Positions 43,652-53,099 are shown, numbered from the stretch's first letter. The stretch is DNA of 64,000 nt from Micavibrio_A sp041655955 (GCA_041655955.1 JBBAEN010000002.1:124001-188000), one strand, 5' to 3'. Notes: a model not told the origin generated them from the letters alone. Made by a program: numbers and translations.

Positions 43652-45865
43652 CTAATCCGCCTTTGTGACGAAACTATCCATCACGCGCTTCGTCCCGCCC
43701 GATGAAAAAGCGATGTCGAGCTTGTTCCCGTCCATATTGATGACCACGCCCCGCCCGAATTTTTCATGCAGGACGCTGTCGCCCCGCGCGAAGCCGTTCG
43801 CGTTCTGGTTCGGCGTAAAGGACGATACGGGCGCTTCCGCCGCGCGGCGCGGCGCGATCCGTTCGGAAAAGCCCGACGAATCCCAGTGGGAAGAGCGGCC
43901 TTGCGATCCGTAAATCCCCGTTTCGGCCTCGACCTCGATATGGTCTTCGGCCAGCTCGTCGACAAAGCGCGAGGGGATGGCGTTGATCCAGCTCCCATAC
44001 ATGCGGCGGTTGGCGGCGTGGCTGATATAGCACCGCTCCCGCGCGCGGGTGATGCCGACATAGGCGAGGCGGCGCTCTTCCTCAAGCCCCTTCAGCCCGT
44101 TTTCGTCCATGCTGCGCTGGGACGGGAATAATCCTTCCTCCCAGCCCGGCAAAAACACACACGGGAATTCCAGCCCCTTCGCCCCGTGCAGCGTCATGAT
44201 CGTCACCTGATCGCCGCTATCATTCGTCTGGTTTTCCATCACGAGCGCAATATGTTCCAGGAAAGCCGGAAGCGATTCGAATTCTTCCATGCCGGAAATA
44301 AATTCCTTTAAGTTCTCGACGCGGCCCGGCGCGTCCGGCGATTTGTCCATTTTCCACATATCGATATAGCCGGATTCCTCCAGCACCATATTGGCAAGCG
44401 CCGCGTGATGCGTCGTCGATATGAGGCCGCGCCAGCGTTCGAAATCGTCGATGAGCTTCATCAAGGTCGCCTTGACCTTGGGCTTGAGTTCGTCCGTCTG
44501 GGTAAGGTCTAGAACGGCGCTGTAAAGACTGATCGCCTGCGCCCGCGCATGGCCGTAAAGCGTTTGCACCGTTGCGCCGCCGATGCCGCGCTTGGGCGTG
44601 TTGATGATCCGCTCCAGCGCGAGATCGTCGTCCTTCTGGTTGATGACGCGCAGATAGGCAAGCGCGTCGCGCACTTCGAGCCGCTCGTAAAAACGCGGGC
44701 CGCCGATGACGCGGTAGGCGAGGCCGAGCTGGATAAACCGTTCCTCGAACTCCCGCGTCTGGAATCCGGCGCGGACAAGGACGGCCATGTCGTTCAGCGC
44801 ATATCTTTTTTGCTGGAGCGATTCTATTTCCTCGCCGACCCATCTGGCCTCGGCCTCGCCGTCCCACAGGCCGCGCACGCGGATTTTTTCCCCCATGCCC
44901 GCACTCGTGAAAAGCTCCTTGCCGAGCCTGTTTTCATTATGGCCGATAACCGCGTTCGCGCCCGCAAGGATATGGCCCGTCGAGCGGTAATTTTCCTCAA
45001 GCCGGATAGTGACCGCCCCCGGAAAATCCTTTTCGAACCGCAATATATTATCGACCTCCGCGCCGCGCCATCCGTAAATGGATTGATCGTCGTCGCCAAC
45101 GCAACATAGATTGCCCGTCCCCTTCGCCAAAAGGCGCAGCCAAAGATATTGCGCGACGTTCGTATCCTGATATTCATCGACGAGGATATATTTGAACCGC
45201 CTGTGATAATCGGCCAGCAGTTCGGCATGGGCGGGGTCTTTTAAAATCATGATGACATGCAGCAAAAGATCGCCGAAGTCGGCGGCGTTGAGCGCCTTGA
45301 GCCGCGCCTGATACTGCGTGTAAATGCGGATAATGTCGGGCGAAGCCGCATCGCTTTTTTCTGCATCCGGCACGTCCGAAGGCAGACAGGCTTTATCTTT
45401 CCAGCTCCCGATCCTGTCCGCGACCATTTTCGGCGGCATTTTTTTCGTGTCCATGCCGGCGGCTTCCATCAGCTGTTTGACAAGCCGCACCTGATCGTCC
45501 TGATCGAGAATGGTAAAGGAGGAAGTCAGCCCGACAAGCTCCGCATGACGGCGCAGCATCCGCGCCGCCAGCGCGTGGAAGGTGCCGAGCCACCAGCCCT
45601 CCACCGGCGCACCGCCCATCAGCGCCGATACACGGTTTTTCATTTCCTGCGCCGCCTTGTTGGTAAAGGTCACGGCGAGGATCTGCCCCGGATAAGCCTT
45701 TCCCGTTTGCAATATATGCGAAAGCCGCGTCGTCAGGACGCGTGTTTTCCCCGTCCCCGCCCCCGCAAGCACAAGAACGGCGCCTTCGGTCGTTTCAACC
45801 GCCTGACGCTGCGCGGGGTTGAGGGCGTCAAGGAAAGAGGAGGGAAAAATATCGGGGCTGCTCAT
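43652..45865 (-). CDS. uvrD: UvrD/PcrA-type DNA helicase
   Basis: 737 aa superfamily 1 3'-5' helicase for nucleotide excision and mismatch repair. Q-motif LNPAQRQAVET, Walker A LAGAGTGKTRVL, motif Ia VTFTNKAAQEMKNRV, Walker B ILVDEYQDTN, motif III VGDDDQSIYGWRGA, motif IV LEENYRSTGHIL, motif V TIMTLHGAKGLEFP and motif VI EERRLAYVGITRARERC are all present. The C-terminal Tudor-like piece HEKFGRGVVINMDGNKLDIAF is the RNA polymerase-binding module of PcrA/UvrD. The start ATG is at the family position. Confidence 0.96.
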   Translation of the reverse strand: MSSPDIFPSSFLDALNPAQRQAVETTEGAVLVLAGAGTGKTRVLTTRLSHILQTGKAYPGQILAVTFTNKAAQEMKNRVSALMGGAPVEGWWLGTFHALAARMLRRHAELVGLTSSFTILDQDDQVRLVKQLMEAAGMDTKKMPPKMVADRIGSWKDKACLPSDVPDAEKSDAASPDIIRIYTQYQARLKALNAADFGDLLLHVIMILKDPAHAELLADYHRRFKYILVDEYQDTNVAQYLWLRLLAKGTGNLCCVGDDDQSIYGWRGAEVDNILRFEKDFPGAVTIRLEENYRSTGHILAGANAVIGHNENRLGKELFTSAGMGEKIRVRGLWDGEAEARWVGEEIESLQQKRYALNDMAVLVRAGFQTREFEERFIQLGLAYRVIGGPRFYERLEVRDALAYLRVINQKDDDLALERIINTPKRGIGGATVQTLYGHARAQAISLYSAVLDLTQTDELKPKVKATLMKLIDDFERWRGLISTTHHAALANMVLEESGYIDMWKMDKSPDAPGRVENLKEFISGMEEFESLPAFLEHIALVMENQTNDSGDQVTIMTLHGAKGLEFPCVFLPGWEEGLFPSQRSMDENGLKGLEEERRLAYVGITRARERCYISHAANRRMYGSWINAIPSRFVDELAEDHIEVEAETGIYGSQGRSSHWDSSGFSERIAPRRAAEAPVSSFTPNQNANGFARGDSVLHEKFGRGVVINMDGNKLDIAFSSGGTKRVMDSFVTKAD

Positions 45866-46486
45866 GGAAAAGACATATCGCCCGCGCCCGCGCAGGGCAA
45901 GCCTTAATCGGCCCCGCCAGCGGGACGGGCATTGGGGCAGCCATGATTACGGACAAGAATACGGATAGCCCGCGCGCAAAAGATTTGACTCACAGGCAAC
46001 CGCTCCCTTACGCGTGTAGCGGCGCATACTCCGTCTTTACCCGCACAATGGGAAGCGGCGACACGCAGCGCCTCCTTCGCGCAAAACCGGACACCGCTTC
46101 AAATCCACAGGGCGGCGGCGCGTCAAACGGTTTGACTCACGGGCAACCGCTCCCTTACGCGGGTAACAACGCTTGCTCCGTCCTTACCCGCGCAAGGGGA
46201 GGCGGCAATGCACAGCACCTTCTTCAGGCAAAGCCGGACACTGCTTCACAATCCGCAGGGCGGAAATACCGATAAAAACCCGCGGAATTTTACAGGCCCC
46301 ATCAGCGCCCTTGGATAATGTCCCAAGGCATAAGATAGATAGGCATAAGCTATGCAAAAAAAGATGCAAACCATACGGCTCTTACGCCCCACCTGTTTAT
46401 CGCAGCTTTAGCCCCGCCGCGCCCTTTTCATCGCCTGCGCCCGGCATAGACCGGTACGCACCGCAGAGCGCTCGCCCCAACCTGTG
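45866..46486. repeat. Gap containing two 132-bp direct repeats
   Basis: Copies at 45984-46115 and 46131-46263 start TTTGACTCAC and end CGCAGGGCGG or similar, with a period of 147 bp and about 75-80% identity. Their frame stays open over 110 codons from 45943, giving LTH(R/G)QPLPYA repeats. Substitutions fall on all three codon positions, so protein-level selection is not evident. The remaining sequence up to alaX shows nothing recognised. Confidence 0.7.
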
Positions 46487-47203
46487 TCAGGCAAAGACAA
46501 CGGAAATACGGCGGTTTTGTTTGCCTTTATTCTCGATTTTGCTGATCTCCACGCGGCCTATTTCCGCCGTTGATCTGACATGCGTGCCGCCGCAGGGCTG
46601 GAAATCGACGGGGCTGTCCTTTGGCCCGATCCGCACCAGCCGCACCGCGCCGCTTCCCACGGGCGGCTTTACCGACATGGTGCGGATAAGGGACGGATTG
46701 GCCGCAAGCTCTTCGTCGCTCAGCCATTCATAACTCACCGGATGATCGGCTTCGATAAGATCGTTCAGGCTTTTATTCAACGCCTCCTTATCCACGGCAT
46801 CGGCGGATATATTGAAATCCAGCCTGCCTTTTTCCGCGCCGACGGAACCGCCCGTCACGTCGCCTTCGATAAGCGAGCATAAAAGATGCAGGCATGTATG
46901 CATCCGCATATATTTATGCCGCGTTTCCCAGTCAATGCTGCCTTTAAGCGCCGTCCCGACAGGCGGCGGCACGGCATCTTCGGGCAGGACATGCCAGACC
47001 TCGTCATGCGCCGCGCCTTTTTTCGTCGTGACGACCGGAATATTTTCATTCGCGATGCGCAGCATGCCCGTATCGCCCGGCTGCCCGCCCGACGCGGCAT
47101 AAAAAACCGTCTGGTCGAGCTGCACCGCATTGCCTTCGACGGCGGATATATGCGCCTCTATCTCGCGGCGGTAGCAATCTTCGAGGAAAATTTTCTGTGT
47201 CAT
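46487..47203 (-). CDS. alaX: Alanyl-tRNA editing protein AlaX
   Basis: 238 aa free-standing homologue of the AlaRS editing domain, which removes serine or glycine wrongly attached to tRNA-Ala. The N-terminal beta-barrel (TVFYAASGGQPGDTG) is followed by the zinc ligands H-x3-H in MHTCLHLLCSLI and C-x3-H in QPCGGTHVRST. Full length for the AlaX-M type. Confidence 0.94.
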   Translation of the reverse strand: MTQKIFLEDCYRREIEAHISAVEGNAVQLDQTVFYAASGGQPGDTGMLRIANENIPVVTTKKGAAHDEVWHVLPEDAVPPPVGTALKGSIDWETRHKYMRMHTCLHLLCSLIEGDVTGGSVGAEKGRLDFNISADAVDKEALNKSLNDLIEADHPVSYEWLSDEELAANPSLIRTMSVKPPVGSGAVRLVRIGPKDSPVDFQPCGGTHVRSTAEIGRVEISKIENKGKQNRRISVVFA

Positions 47204-47417
47204 GGCGTTTATCCTGCAACGTATTTTGTTTGGCGGCAGGGTCTATCCTGTAAAAAACCGCAGGATTTTACAAGCCCCCGTGAAAACCCCCAAAGGCCGG
47301 CCCCAAGCATAAATCCGCAAACCAAAACCACGCGGCCAGCGCCGCCCTGCCCGTCACAACAAGCGCGGTGGCCGGAAGAAAGAAGAAACCGGAAGAAAAA
47401 AGCCGCGGCTTTTTTAT

Positions 47418-48476
47418 TTATTTCGATTTTTTAAGCGAGCGCTCATGCGGCGTCGGCGCGGCGGCGACCTGGTTGCGGCCATTATGCTTGGCCGTATAGA
47501 GGGCGGCGTCGGCACGTTCGATCAAATCCTCGACGCTTTCGGTCGGGTAGAACTGGGCGACGCCCGCCGACATGGTGATCCGGCCCAGCGGTTCGCCGTT
47601 GGAACGGTTGATGACTTCCTTGCCCGCCAGTGATTTCCGCAAGGATTCCGCGACGGCGATTCCGTGATCGAGATTGGTTTCGGGAAGCAGGATGGCGAAT
47701 TCCTCACCGCCATAACGCGCCGCGATGTCTTTTCCCTTCACCCCGTCCAGCAGCGTGCGGGCGACAAGGCGCAAGACCTGATCGCCGACCTGATGGCCGT
47801 AATTGTCATTAAAGCTCTTGAAGTGATCGATGTCGAGCATCAGCAGGCTGAAAATCTTGCCCGTTTCATCGCCTTCGCGCGAAAGCCGCGCAATCTGTTC
47901 ATCAAAAGATTTGCGGTTGGCAAGGCTGGTCAGCCCGTCCGTCATCGCCTCGCGGCGGACGCGATCCAGATCGCGCTTAAGCTCGTCCATCGCGCGGGCG
48001 GATTTGTCGAGATGCTCTTCAAGCTTTTTATTATATTGCATCATGCGGTTGGTGTTTTGCACCACGTCCTTCAAGGCGTCCGCAATCTGTTCGGGCGTCG
48101 TCACGCCGGCGATTTTCTTTGTAACGCTCGTCAATGTTTCACTATATTCCGACGTCGCGGTTTTAACATTGCCCATCAGGCTGGAAACATCATGCAATGT
48201 CGCATGGATCTGATCGCTCGCCCGCTGATAGGCCTGCTGCTGTTTCTTATCGCTCAGGAATTCTTCATGAAAGCCGCGGCAATCAATGGCGCCGACGCGC
48301 CCCTTTTTACTAAGATGCGCGTCAATCGCCTTCCTCAGTTCCTTATGCCCGTTGGAAAAATAGGCGTACCAGACTTCATAATTGATCGGCTCCGGCGCAA
48401 GATTATCCTGCTGCAGCCGCGCCATAACCTTATGCGCGACCTCTTTGGCCAGTTCTATATCATGGTCGTAATTCAT
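47418..48476 (-). CDS. Diguanylate cyclase (GGDEF domain)
   Basis: 352 aa cytosolic enzyme making cyclic di-GMP. The N-terminal ~170 residues form an alpha-helical module (VAHKVMARLQQDNLAPEPIN, then a coiled coil around residues 135-185). The GGDEF domain has LTSLANRKSFDEQIARL, LLMLDIDHFKSFNDNYGHQ and the active site ARYGGEEFAILLPE. The inhibitory I-site position reads KGKD instead of R-x-x-D, so product inhibition may be weak. The start at 48476 follows the conserved MNYDHD beginning; a start 22 codons earlier is possible. It may regulate adhesin display, as c-di-GMP does for related giant adhesins, but that link is inferred. Confidence 0.92.
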   Translation of the reverse strand: MNYDHDIELAKEVAHKVMARLQQDNLAPEPINYEVWYAYFSNGHKELRKAIDAHLSKKGRVGAIDCRGFHEEFLSDKKQQQAYQRASDQIHATLHDVSSLMGNVKTATSEYSETLTSVTKKIAGVTTPEQIADALKDVVQNTNRMMQYNKKLEEHLDKSARAMDELKRDLDRVRREAMTDGLTSLANRKSFDEQIARLSREGDETGKIFSLLMLDIDHFKSFNDNYGHQVGDQVLRLVARTLLDGVKGKDIAARYGGEEFAILLPETNLDHGIAVAESLRKSLAGKEVINRSNGEPLGRITMSAGVAQFYPTESVEDLIERADAALYTAKHNGRNQVAAAPTPHERSLKKSK

Positions 48477-48585
48477 GCGGGACAGCCTGCGGCCTTTAGC
48501 GGTTATTCGAGTTAGAAGGAAGGGCGGATGAAAAATTCTCATACGCGCGATAGTTACTTATTCAACTTAGCACCCTTGCCTTAAA

Positions 48586-48622
48586 CCGGAGTTAATGCAT
48601 TATGAATAATGCTGCACTCCGG
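48586..48622 (-). terminator. Hairpin after the LOG-family gene
   Basis: Outer stem CCGGAGT/ACTCCGG and inner stem GCATTAT/ATAATGC are joined by a small internal loop, 14 bp after the stop. A short TTTAA follows on the minus strand. Confidence 0.65.
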
Positions 48623-48635
48623 CCTCCTGCAAACG

Positions 48636-49220
48636 CTAGATCCATTTCGTCGAAGGATCGAACCGTTCATGCGGCGCGTTTTCAAGCGCGGGAATGATTT
48701 CATCGACGGAATTGACGACCTGGAACAGCCCCATATCGTCGAGGCGCATAAAGCCGACCTCGGCAATGTGGCGAATGCCGTCGATCAGTTTTTCCCAATA
48801 GCCGTTCAGGTTGACGACGACGATCGGCTTGTCATGGAGGCCGAGCTGCTTCCACGTGCAGATTTCAAAAAACTCGTCCAGCGTGCCAAGCCCGCCCGGC
48901 AGGATGATAAAGCTGTCGGCCTTGTCCACCATCATCTGTTTGCGGATATGCATGGAATCGACGATGTGAAGCTCCGTCAGATCCGTATGCTCGATCTCGC
49001 GCGCCTGAATATGTTTGGGGATGATGCCGACGACTGGCGCGCCCGCTTCGAGCGCGGAATCCGCGACCAGCCCCATCAACCCGACGCGGCCGCCGCCATA
49101 GACGACGCTCCAGCCCCTTTCCGCAATCATTTTCCCCGTCGCAACGGCGGCGTCCTTATAGGATTGATCCACCCGCGCGGAAGAACCGCAATATACACAT
49201 ACCGATTTGATTTCTGTCAT
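48636..49220 (-). CDS. LOG-family nucleoside 5'-monophosphate phosphoribohydrolase
   Basis: 194 aa TIGR00730/LOG protein. Core VCVYCGSSARVDQSYKDAA, VVYGGGRVGLMGLVADSAL and the catalytic signature IILPGGLGTLDEFFEICTW (PGGxGTxxE) are present. Family members split cytokinin or adenosine monophosphates into base and ribose 5-phosphate. The bacterial physiological substrate is unsettled. The ATG at 49220 is chosen because the long upstream extension is non-conserved and crosses the psd promoter gap. Confidence 0.92.
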   Translation of the reverse strand: MTEIKSVCVYCGSSARVDQSYKDAAVATGKMIAERGWSVVYGGGRVGLMGLVADSALEAGAPVVGIIPKHIQAREIEHTDLTELHIVDSMHIRKQMMVDKADSFIILPGGLGTLDEFFEICTWKQLGLHDKPIVVVNLNGYWEKLIDGIRHIAEVGFMRLDDMGLFQVVNSVDEIIPALENAPHERFDPSTKWI

Positions 49221-49434
49221 AGCTTTAAAACGCCTGTTATTACTTTCTATTACCTGCTTATACCTTTTATTCGCATTTTCCACCGTAGCATCAAGGGGAT
49301 GCGGCATTCCAGCGATTTTCGGGCCTTTTCTTTTACGCCTGTGCCAATGCCCTTTGCAAGCCCCGCCAAAAAGTATAGTTTTCGAAGGTCTGGAAATATT
49401 GTAAAAGTTTAAAGAGAAAGCCCAAGAGAACACC

Positions 49435-50163
49435 ATGAGCGCATCCCTCCTCGATACCGTCAAGAAAACTATTCTGGTGCCGCCGCATCCTGCGGGCATC
49501 CCTTTTATCATTGGCGGCGTTATCGCAACTCTTGTCTTTTACACCTTCTCTGAATTTCTGGGCGGCCTTGCGCTGTTTTTCACGCTGGCCTGCCTTTATT
49601 TCTTCCGCGATCCGGAGCGGGTTACGCCGGACAAGGACTCCCTCGTCGTCGCCGCCGCCGACGGGGAAATTAGCAGTATTGTGGAAAATGCTACGCTCCC
49701 GTCCGAATTTGCGGGGATGGAGGGGCTTGAAGACAAGCGTTTTACCCGTATCAGCACGTTTCTTTCGGTTCTGGACGTACACGTACAGCGCCTGCCCGTA
49801 TCGGGGAAAATCATCCGCAAGGTTTATTCGCCGGGCAAATTCCTCAATGCCGATCTCGACAAGGCCAGCGAGGATAACGAACGCTGCGCCCTCCTTATCG
49901 AAACCGATGACGGGCATAAGGTCTGTGTCGTACAGATTGCCGGCCTTATCGCCCGCCGCATCCTGACGGACGTACGGGAGGATCAGGATTCCCGCACCGG
50001 CGCGCGTTACGGCATTATCCGTTTCGGCAGCCGCGTCGATGTGTATGTGCCCGAAGGCGTGTCGCCGCTCGTCTGTAAAGGCCAGCGCGCGATTGGCGGT
50101 GAAACCGTTCTCGCCGATTTCGACGCCGACGAACCGGCCCGCAGCGGCAGCGTGATCTTATGA
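49435..50163 (+). CDS. psd: Phosphatidylserine decarboxylase (short form)
   Basis: 242 aa proenzyme producing phosphatidylethanolamine. Two N-terminal TM segments (FIIGGVIATLVFYTF and FFTLACLYF) are followed by LYFFRDPERVTP and STFLSVLDVHVQRLPVSG. The autocatalytic site is IIRFGSRVDVYVPEG, where cleavage before Ser makes the pyruvoyl cofactor. The short alphaproteobacterial type lacks the long N-terminus of E. coli Psd. It overlaps pssA by four bases. Confidence 0.95.
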   Translation: MSASLLDTVKKTILVPPHPAGIPFIIGGVIATLVFYTFSEFLGGLALFFTLACLYFFRDPERVTPDKDSLVVAAADGEISSIVENATLPSEFAGMEGLEDKRFTRISTFLSVLDVHVQRLPVSGKIIRKVYSPGKFLNADLDKASEDNERCALLIETDDGHKVCVVQIAGLIARRILTDVREDQDSRTGARYGIIRFGSRVDVYVPEGVSPLVCKGQRAIGGETVLADFDADEPARSGSVIL

Positions 50164-51056
50164 ATATCCGCGCGGCGAACCAGCCAGAGGAACATCAGCC
50201 GGACACGGACAAAAACAATATGGCGGCGATGGCGGCGGACGGCAAATCCCTTCATTTGCCGACGGTCGGCATCCATAAGATGGTTCCGAACCTCATGACC
50301 CTGACCGCGCTTGCGGCGGGGCTGCTCGCCATTCAATATGCATGGGCGGAACGGTGGGAACATGCGGTTCTGGCCATTCTCGTCGCCGTTATCCTCGATA
50401 CGCTGGACGGCGCCGTCGCGCGGCTGTTGAACGCCACCAGCGAATTCGGCGCGCAGCTTGATTCGCTTTCCGACTTTCTTTCCTTCGGCGTCGCGCCCGC
50501 CATTATCCTCTATTCATGGATTTTGCAGGATTCCGGCAAGATCGGCTGGATGGCGATGCTGGTTTTCGCCGCCGCCAGCGCCCTGCGCCTTGCCCGTTTC
50601 AACGTGACGCAAAAAGTCCTGCCGGACTGGAAAAAGGGATTCTTTTCCGGCATTCCCGCCCCCGCGGGCGCGGGGCTTGCCCTTTTGCCGCTGATAGTCT
50701 GGATTCAGGACACGCGGTTTTTTGCGGAATATTCCCATGCCTCCCCGCTCGTCGCGCTCTGGACGTTCCTTATCGCGGGGATGATGGTAAGCCGCATCCC
50801 GACCTATTCCACCAAAGCCATGCGCCTTCCGAAAAAATATACCATGCCGGTGATGGCCGTGGCCGTCTTCATCATGGCGGCGCTCGTCCATGTGCCGTGG
50901 CCGACCCTCACCATCATGGCGGTGCTTTACATGATCGCGATCCCGTTCGCGATCCGCCGCTTCCGCCTTTTGCAAAAAGAGAATGCCGACGACGAAGCGC
51001 TTGCCGATCTCGCGCTCGGCCTCTCTGTTTTCGACGAAGATGACAAGGAAGATTAA
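50160..51056 (+). CDS. pssA: CDP-diacylglycerol-serine O-phosphatidyltransferase
   Basis: 298 aa membrane enzyme making phosphatidylserine, the substrate of Psd. The catalytic CDP-alcohol motif is DTLDGAVARLLNATSEFGAQ, continuing LDSLSD (D-x2-D-G-x2-A-R...G-x3-D-x3-D), at about residues 80-105. It is followed by several TM helices. The first ~40 residues are a hydrophilic extension; the methionine before VPNLMTLTAL could be an alternative start. Coupled to psd by an ATGA overlap. Confidence 0.95.
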   Translation: MNIRAANQPEEHQPDTDKNNMAAMAADGKSLHLPTVGIHKMVPNLMTLTALAAGLLAIQYAWAERWEHAVLAILVAVILDTLDGAVARLLNATSEFGAQLDSLSDFLSFGVAPAIILYSWILQDSGKIGWMAMLVFAAASALRLARFNVTQKVLPDWKKGFFSGIPAPAGAGLALLPLIVWIQDTRFFAEYSHASPLVALWTFLIAGMMVSRIPTYSTKAMRLPKKYTMPVMAVAVFIMAALVHVPWPTLTIMAVLYMIAIPFAIRRFRLLQKENADDEALADLALGLSVFDEDDKED

Positions 51057-51061
51057 ACGCC

Positions 51062-51646
51062 ATGCTTGACCGTTTCCTTTTGCCCCCTCTTGAAAAACCG
51101 CTCCGGACTGTGCGGGAAAAATTCGCGCAAGGCGGCATGACGGACGGAAAACTTCTTGCCGGCGCGCTTGCCTGCGGCGGGGCCGCCTGTTTTCTCGGCG
51201 GCATGCAGATCTATCCCATTGCGCTTGTCTTCGGCCTCGTCACATTGGCCGCGCTGTTTTTAAGCGACCGCTCGCGCGAGAATAACAGCCTGCGCTCTTC
51301 CTTCCTCGCACCCTATGCGGCGTTTCTTTTCACGGGATTTTTTACGTTCCTTTTCACGCTCGGCCTGATGCATTCCATGACCGCGGCGACCTTCCTCGTC
51401 TTGTCGCTCCTTGCTTCCTGCGGCGCGCGGATCGCGCAAATCATGACACATAGCCGCCGGTTCGATTTTTCGGGCTATGGCGAATTGATGATCCTTGTGG
51501 TGGCTTCCTGCCTCTTCCCGCAAGTCTTCGGCGCCATCGCCATTATCTTCGGCTTTCTGTTTTTGACGGGAGCCGGTATCCAGGCCTTTATCGTCACCAA
51601 AAAAATGGGCGGCGGGGCATCTTCCCCCGAAAATCCGGAAGGCTGA
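51062..51646 (+). CDS. Membrane protein, possible degenerate CDP-alcohol transferase
   Basis: 194 aa with about five hydrophobic segments, 5 bp after pssA, so in the same operon. The N-terminus MLDRFLLPPLEKPLRTVREKF and the first helices resemble CDP-alcohol phosphatidyltransferases from memory. The catalytic D-x2-D-G-x2-A-R-x8-G-x3-D-x3-D motif is absent; the corresponding stretch reads FLSDRSRENNSLRSS. It may be an inactive partner or an unrelated membrane protein in phospholipid synthesis. Function is unknown. Confidence 0.6.
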   Translation: MLDRFLLPPLEKPLRTVREKFAQGGMTDGKLLAGALACGGAACFLGGMQIYPIALVFGLVTLAALFLSDRSRENNSLRSSFLAPYAAFLFTGFFTFLFTLGLMHSMTAATFLVLSLLASCGARIAQIMTHSRRFDFSGYGELMILVVASCLFPQVFGAIAIIFGFLFLTGAGIQAFIVTKKMGGGASSPENPEG

Positions 51647-51671
51647 AAGAACGGCTGAAAAGCCGGAAAAC

Positions 51672-52157
51672 TTAAAGGCCGAAAACGCCGGCGCTCGGCG
51701 CGGGCGGCGGCATTTGCGCGAGCTGGAGATCCGGTTCGGGTTCAGGGCCGCCGAACAGGTTGCCGATCGCCTGAAGCGCTTCGCCGCCGACTTCGAGCAT
51801 GCGGTTCGCGCCCTCGTTAAGCACGCCGAGATCTTTCGGCTCGGCCCTGATGCCGCTCATCTCCTGCATGCCCTGACGGTGAAGGTTGATATGGTTCATA
51901 TCAAGGTGGATTTGCTGATTGTTCTGATTGTTCTGGTTCAGCGGCGAAAGCCGGTCGCGCATTCCCTGCCCCATCGCCTCCATCGGCGTCGAAGCATACT
52001 CCATCCCGTTTTGCGGCGCCGCTCCGTTCAGGCCGGAGCCGTTAAATGCCGAACGGATTTCGGGAATTTGCTGTGCGTTCGGCTGTTCGGGCTGAACCGA
52101 AGCCATCTCGGAAAAGGCCCGCTTCAAATTCAATCCCTGATCCGTTGCCGCCGTCAT
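51672..52157 (-). CDS. Unknown Asn/Gln/Met-rich protein
   Basis: 161 aa, no signal peptide or membrane segment. The central part is rich in Asn, Gln and His (LNQNNQNNQQIHLDMNHIN). The C-terminal part has an amphipathic piece (LEVGGEALQAIGNLFGG) and a Pro-rich end. No family was recognised. It overlaps the upstream gene by four bases (ATGA), so the two products are probably made in step. Confidence 0.6.
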   Translation of the reverse strand: MTAATDQGLNLKRAFSEMASVQPEQPNAQQIPEIRSAFNGSGLNGAAPQNGMEYASTPMEAMGQGMRDRLSPLNQNNQNNQQIHLDMNHINLHRQGMQEMSGIRAEPKDLGVLNEGANRMLEVGGEALQAIGNLFGGPEPEPDLQLAQMPPPAPSAGVFGL

Positions 52158-52867
52158 GCGCCCCCCTGATCTTCCTGATGCCGCCGCGCCATGGCGATGG
52201 CGTCATCGCCGCGATAGCGCGGGCCGCTGCTTAAATCCATGCCCGGCGCCATGGCGCGTGCCTGTCCCAGTTTTGCCTGATGCGCGGCGCGGTGGACGAG
52301 GACACTGTCCTGCGCCAGCTTGTGATGGTTTTTAAGAACGCTGACCTGATTGCGGGCTTGCATATTCAGCTCGTTCGCCGCCGCCTCGTTTGCAGGAATG
52401 CTCTGGGCATTTTTCTTACCCCCTCCGGCAAAATCTTCCGTCACCTTGTCACCCGCCGCCCTATTCAAAAGGGAAGAGCGCACGTTCGCGACATCCGACA
52501 CAAGTTTTTCACCGGATGGTTTCGGAGAGCGGAAACTTTGGGTAATCTGTTCATCCATCGTGCGCGGCGCGGGCGCATCGCCCGAAAGCCCCATCGCCAT
52601 CCTGTCATGCGCCCGCGTCGTGCCCAATTCAAGCCCCGCCGTAAGCATCTTGCCGCCGGGCAAAAGCGTTTCAAGCGCCATGTCGGCGATAAGGCCGCCT
52701 GCGTCCCTGCCACCGCCGGACGCGGGGTTTCCTTCCGCGCTTTCAAGCACCTTGACTTCGGCGCTGGCGCGTTTTTCCACGGCGTCGATTTCCGCGCCCG
52801 TATGGTTTGCGGTCGCGGGGGCGACCGGGGCCGCATTCTCGCTCAATAAAATCTTGTCAAAGTCCAT
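52154..52867 (-). CDS. Unknown Ala-rich protein, coupled to the next gene
   Basis: 237 aa, hydrophilic, with no signal peptide. A hydrophobic patch around residues 55-80 (GGLIADMALETLLPGGKMLTA) and a Gln/His/Ala-rich helix near the end (VLKNHHKLAQDSVLVHRAAHQ) are the only notable parts. I do not recognise it. The gene starts a two-gene unit facing away from the comM 3' end. Confidence 0.6.
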   Translation of the reverse strand: MDFDKILLSENAAPVAPATANHTGAEIDAVEKRASAEVKVLESAEGNPASGGGRDAGGLIADMALETLLPGGKMLTAGLELGTTRAHDRMAMGLSGDAPAPRTMDEQITQSFRSPKPSGEKLVSDVANVRSSLLNRAAGDKVTEDFAGGGKKNAQSIPANEAAANELNMQARNQVSVLKNHHKLAQDSVLVHRAAHQAKLGQARAMAPGMDLSSGPRYRGDDAIAMARRHQEDQGGA

Positions 52868-53099
52868 CTTCTTCTCAATCGCAAAAAAGCGGCATTTTCA
52901 AAAGCCGTTTTTACAAGCCCCATCATAGCGGCAAAGGCTTAAACGCTTCCTAATATCAAGAATACACGATCCCGCGCCCGCCATACAAATTTGGGGACGG
53001 GCCTATTTGATTGTGTTTACAAAGAATTAACCATTTGCGGCGGTATTTTGCGGGGGCTTTGCGGCCCGGCGCGGCAAGCCCTGAAAAACCGCCTGGCGC

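Noticed and set aside
45943..46275. A 110-aa repeat protein
   Set aside because: No ribosome site, and substitutions between the two copies are not biased to third codon positions, so it is listed as a DNA repeat.
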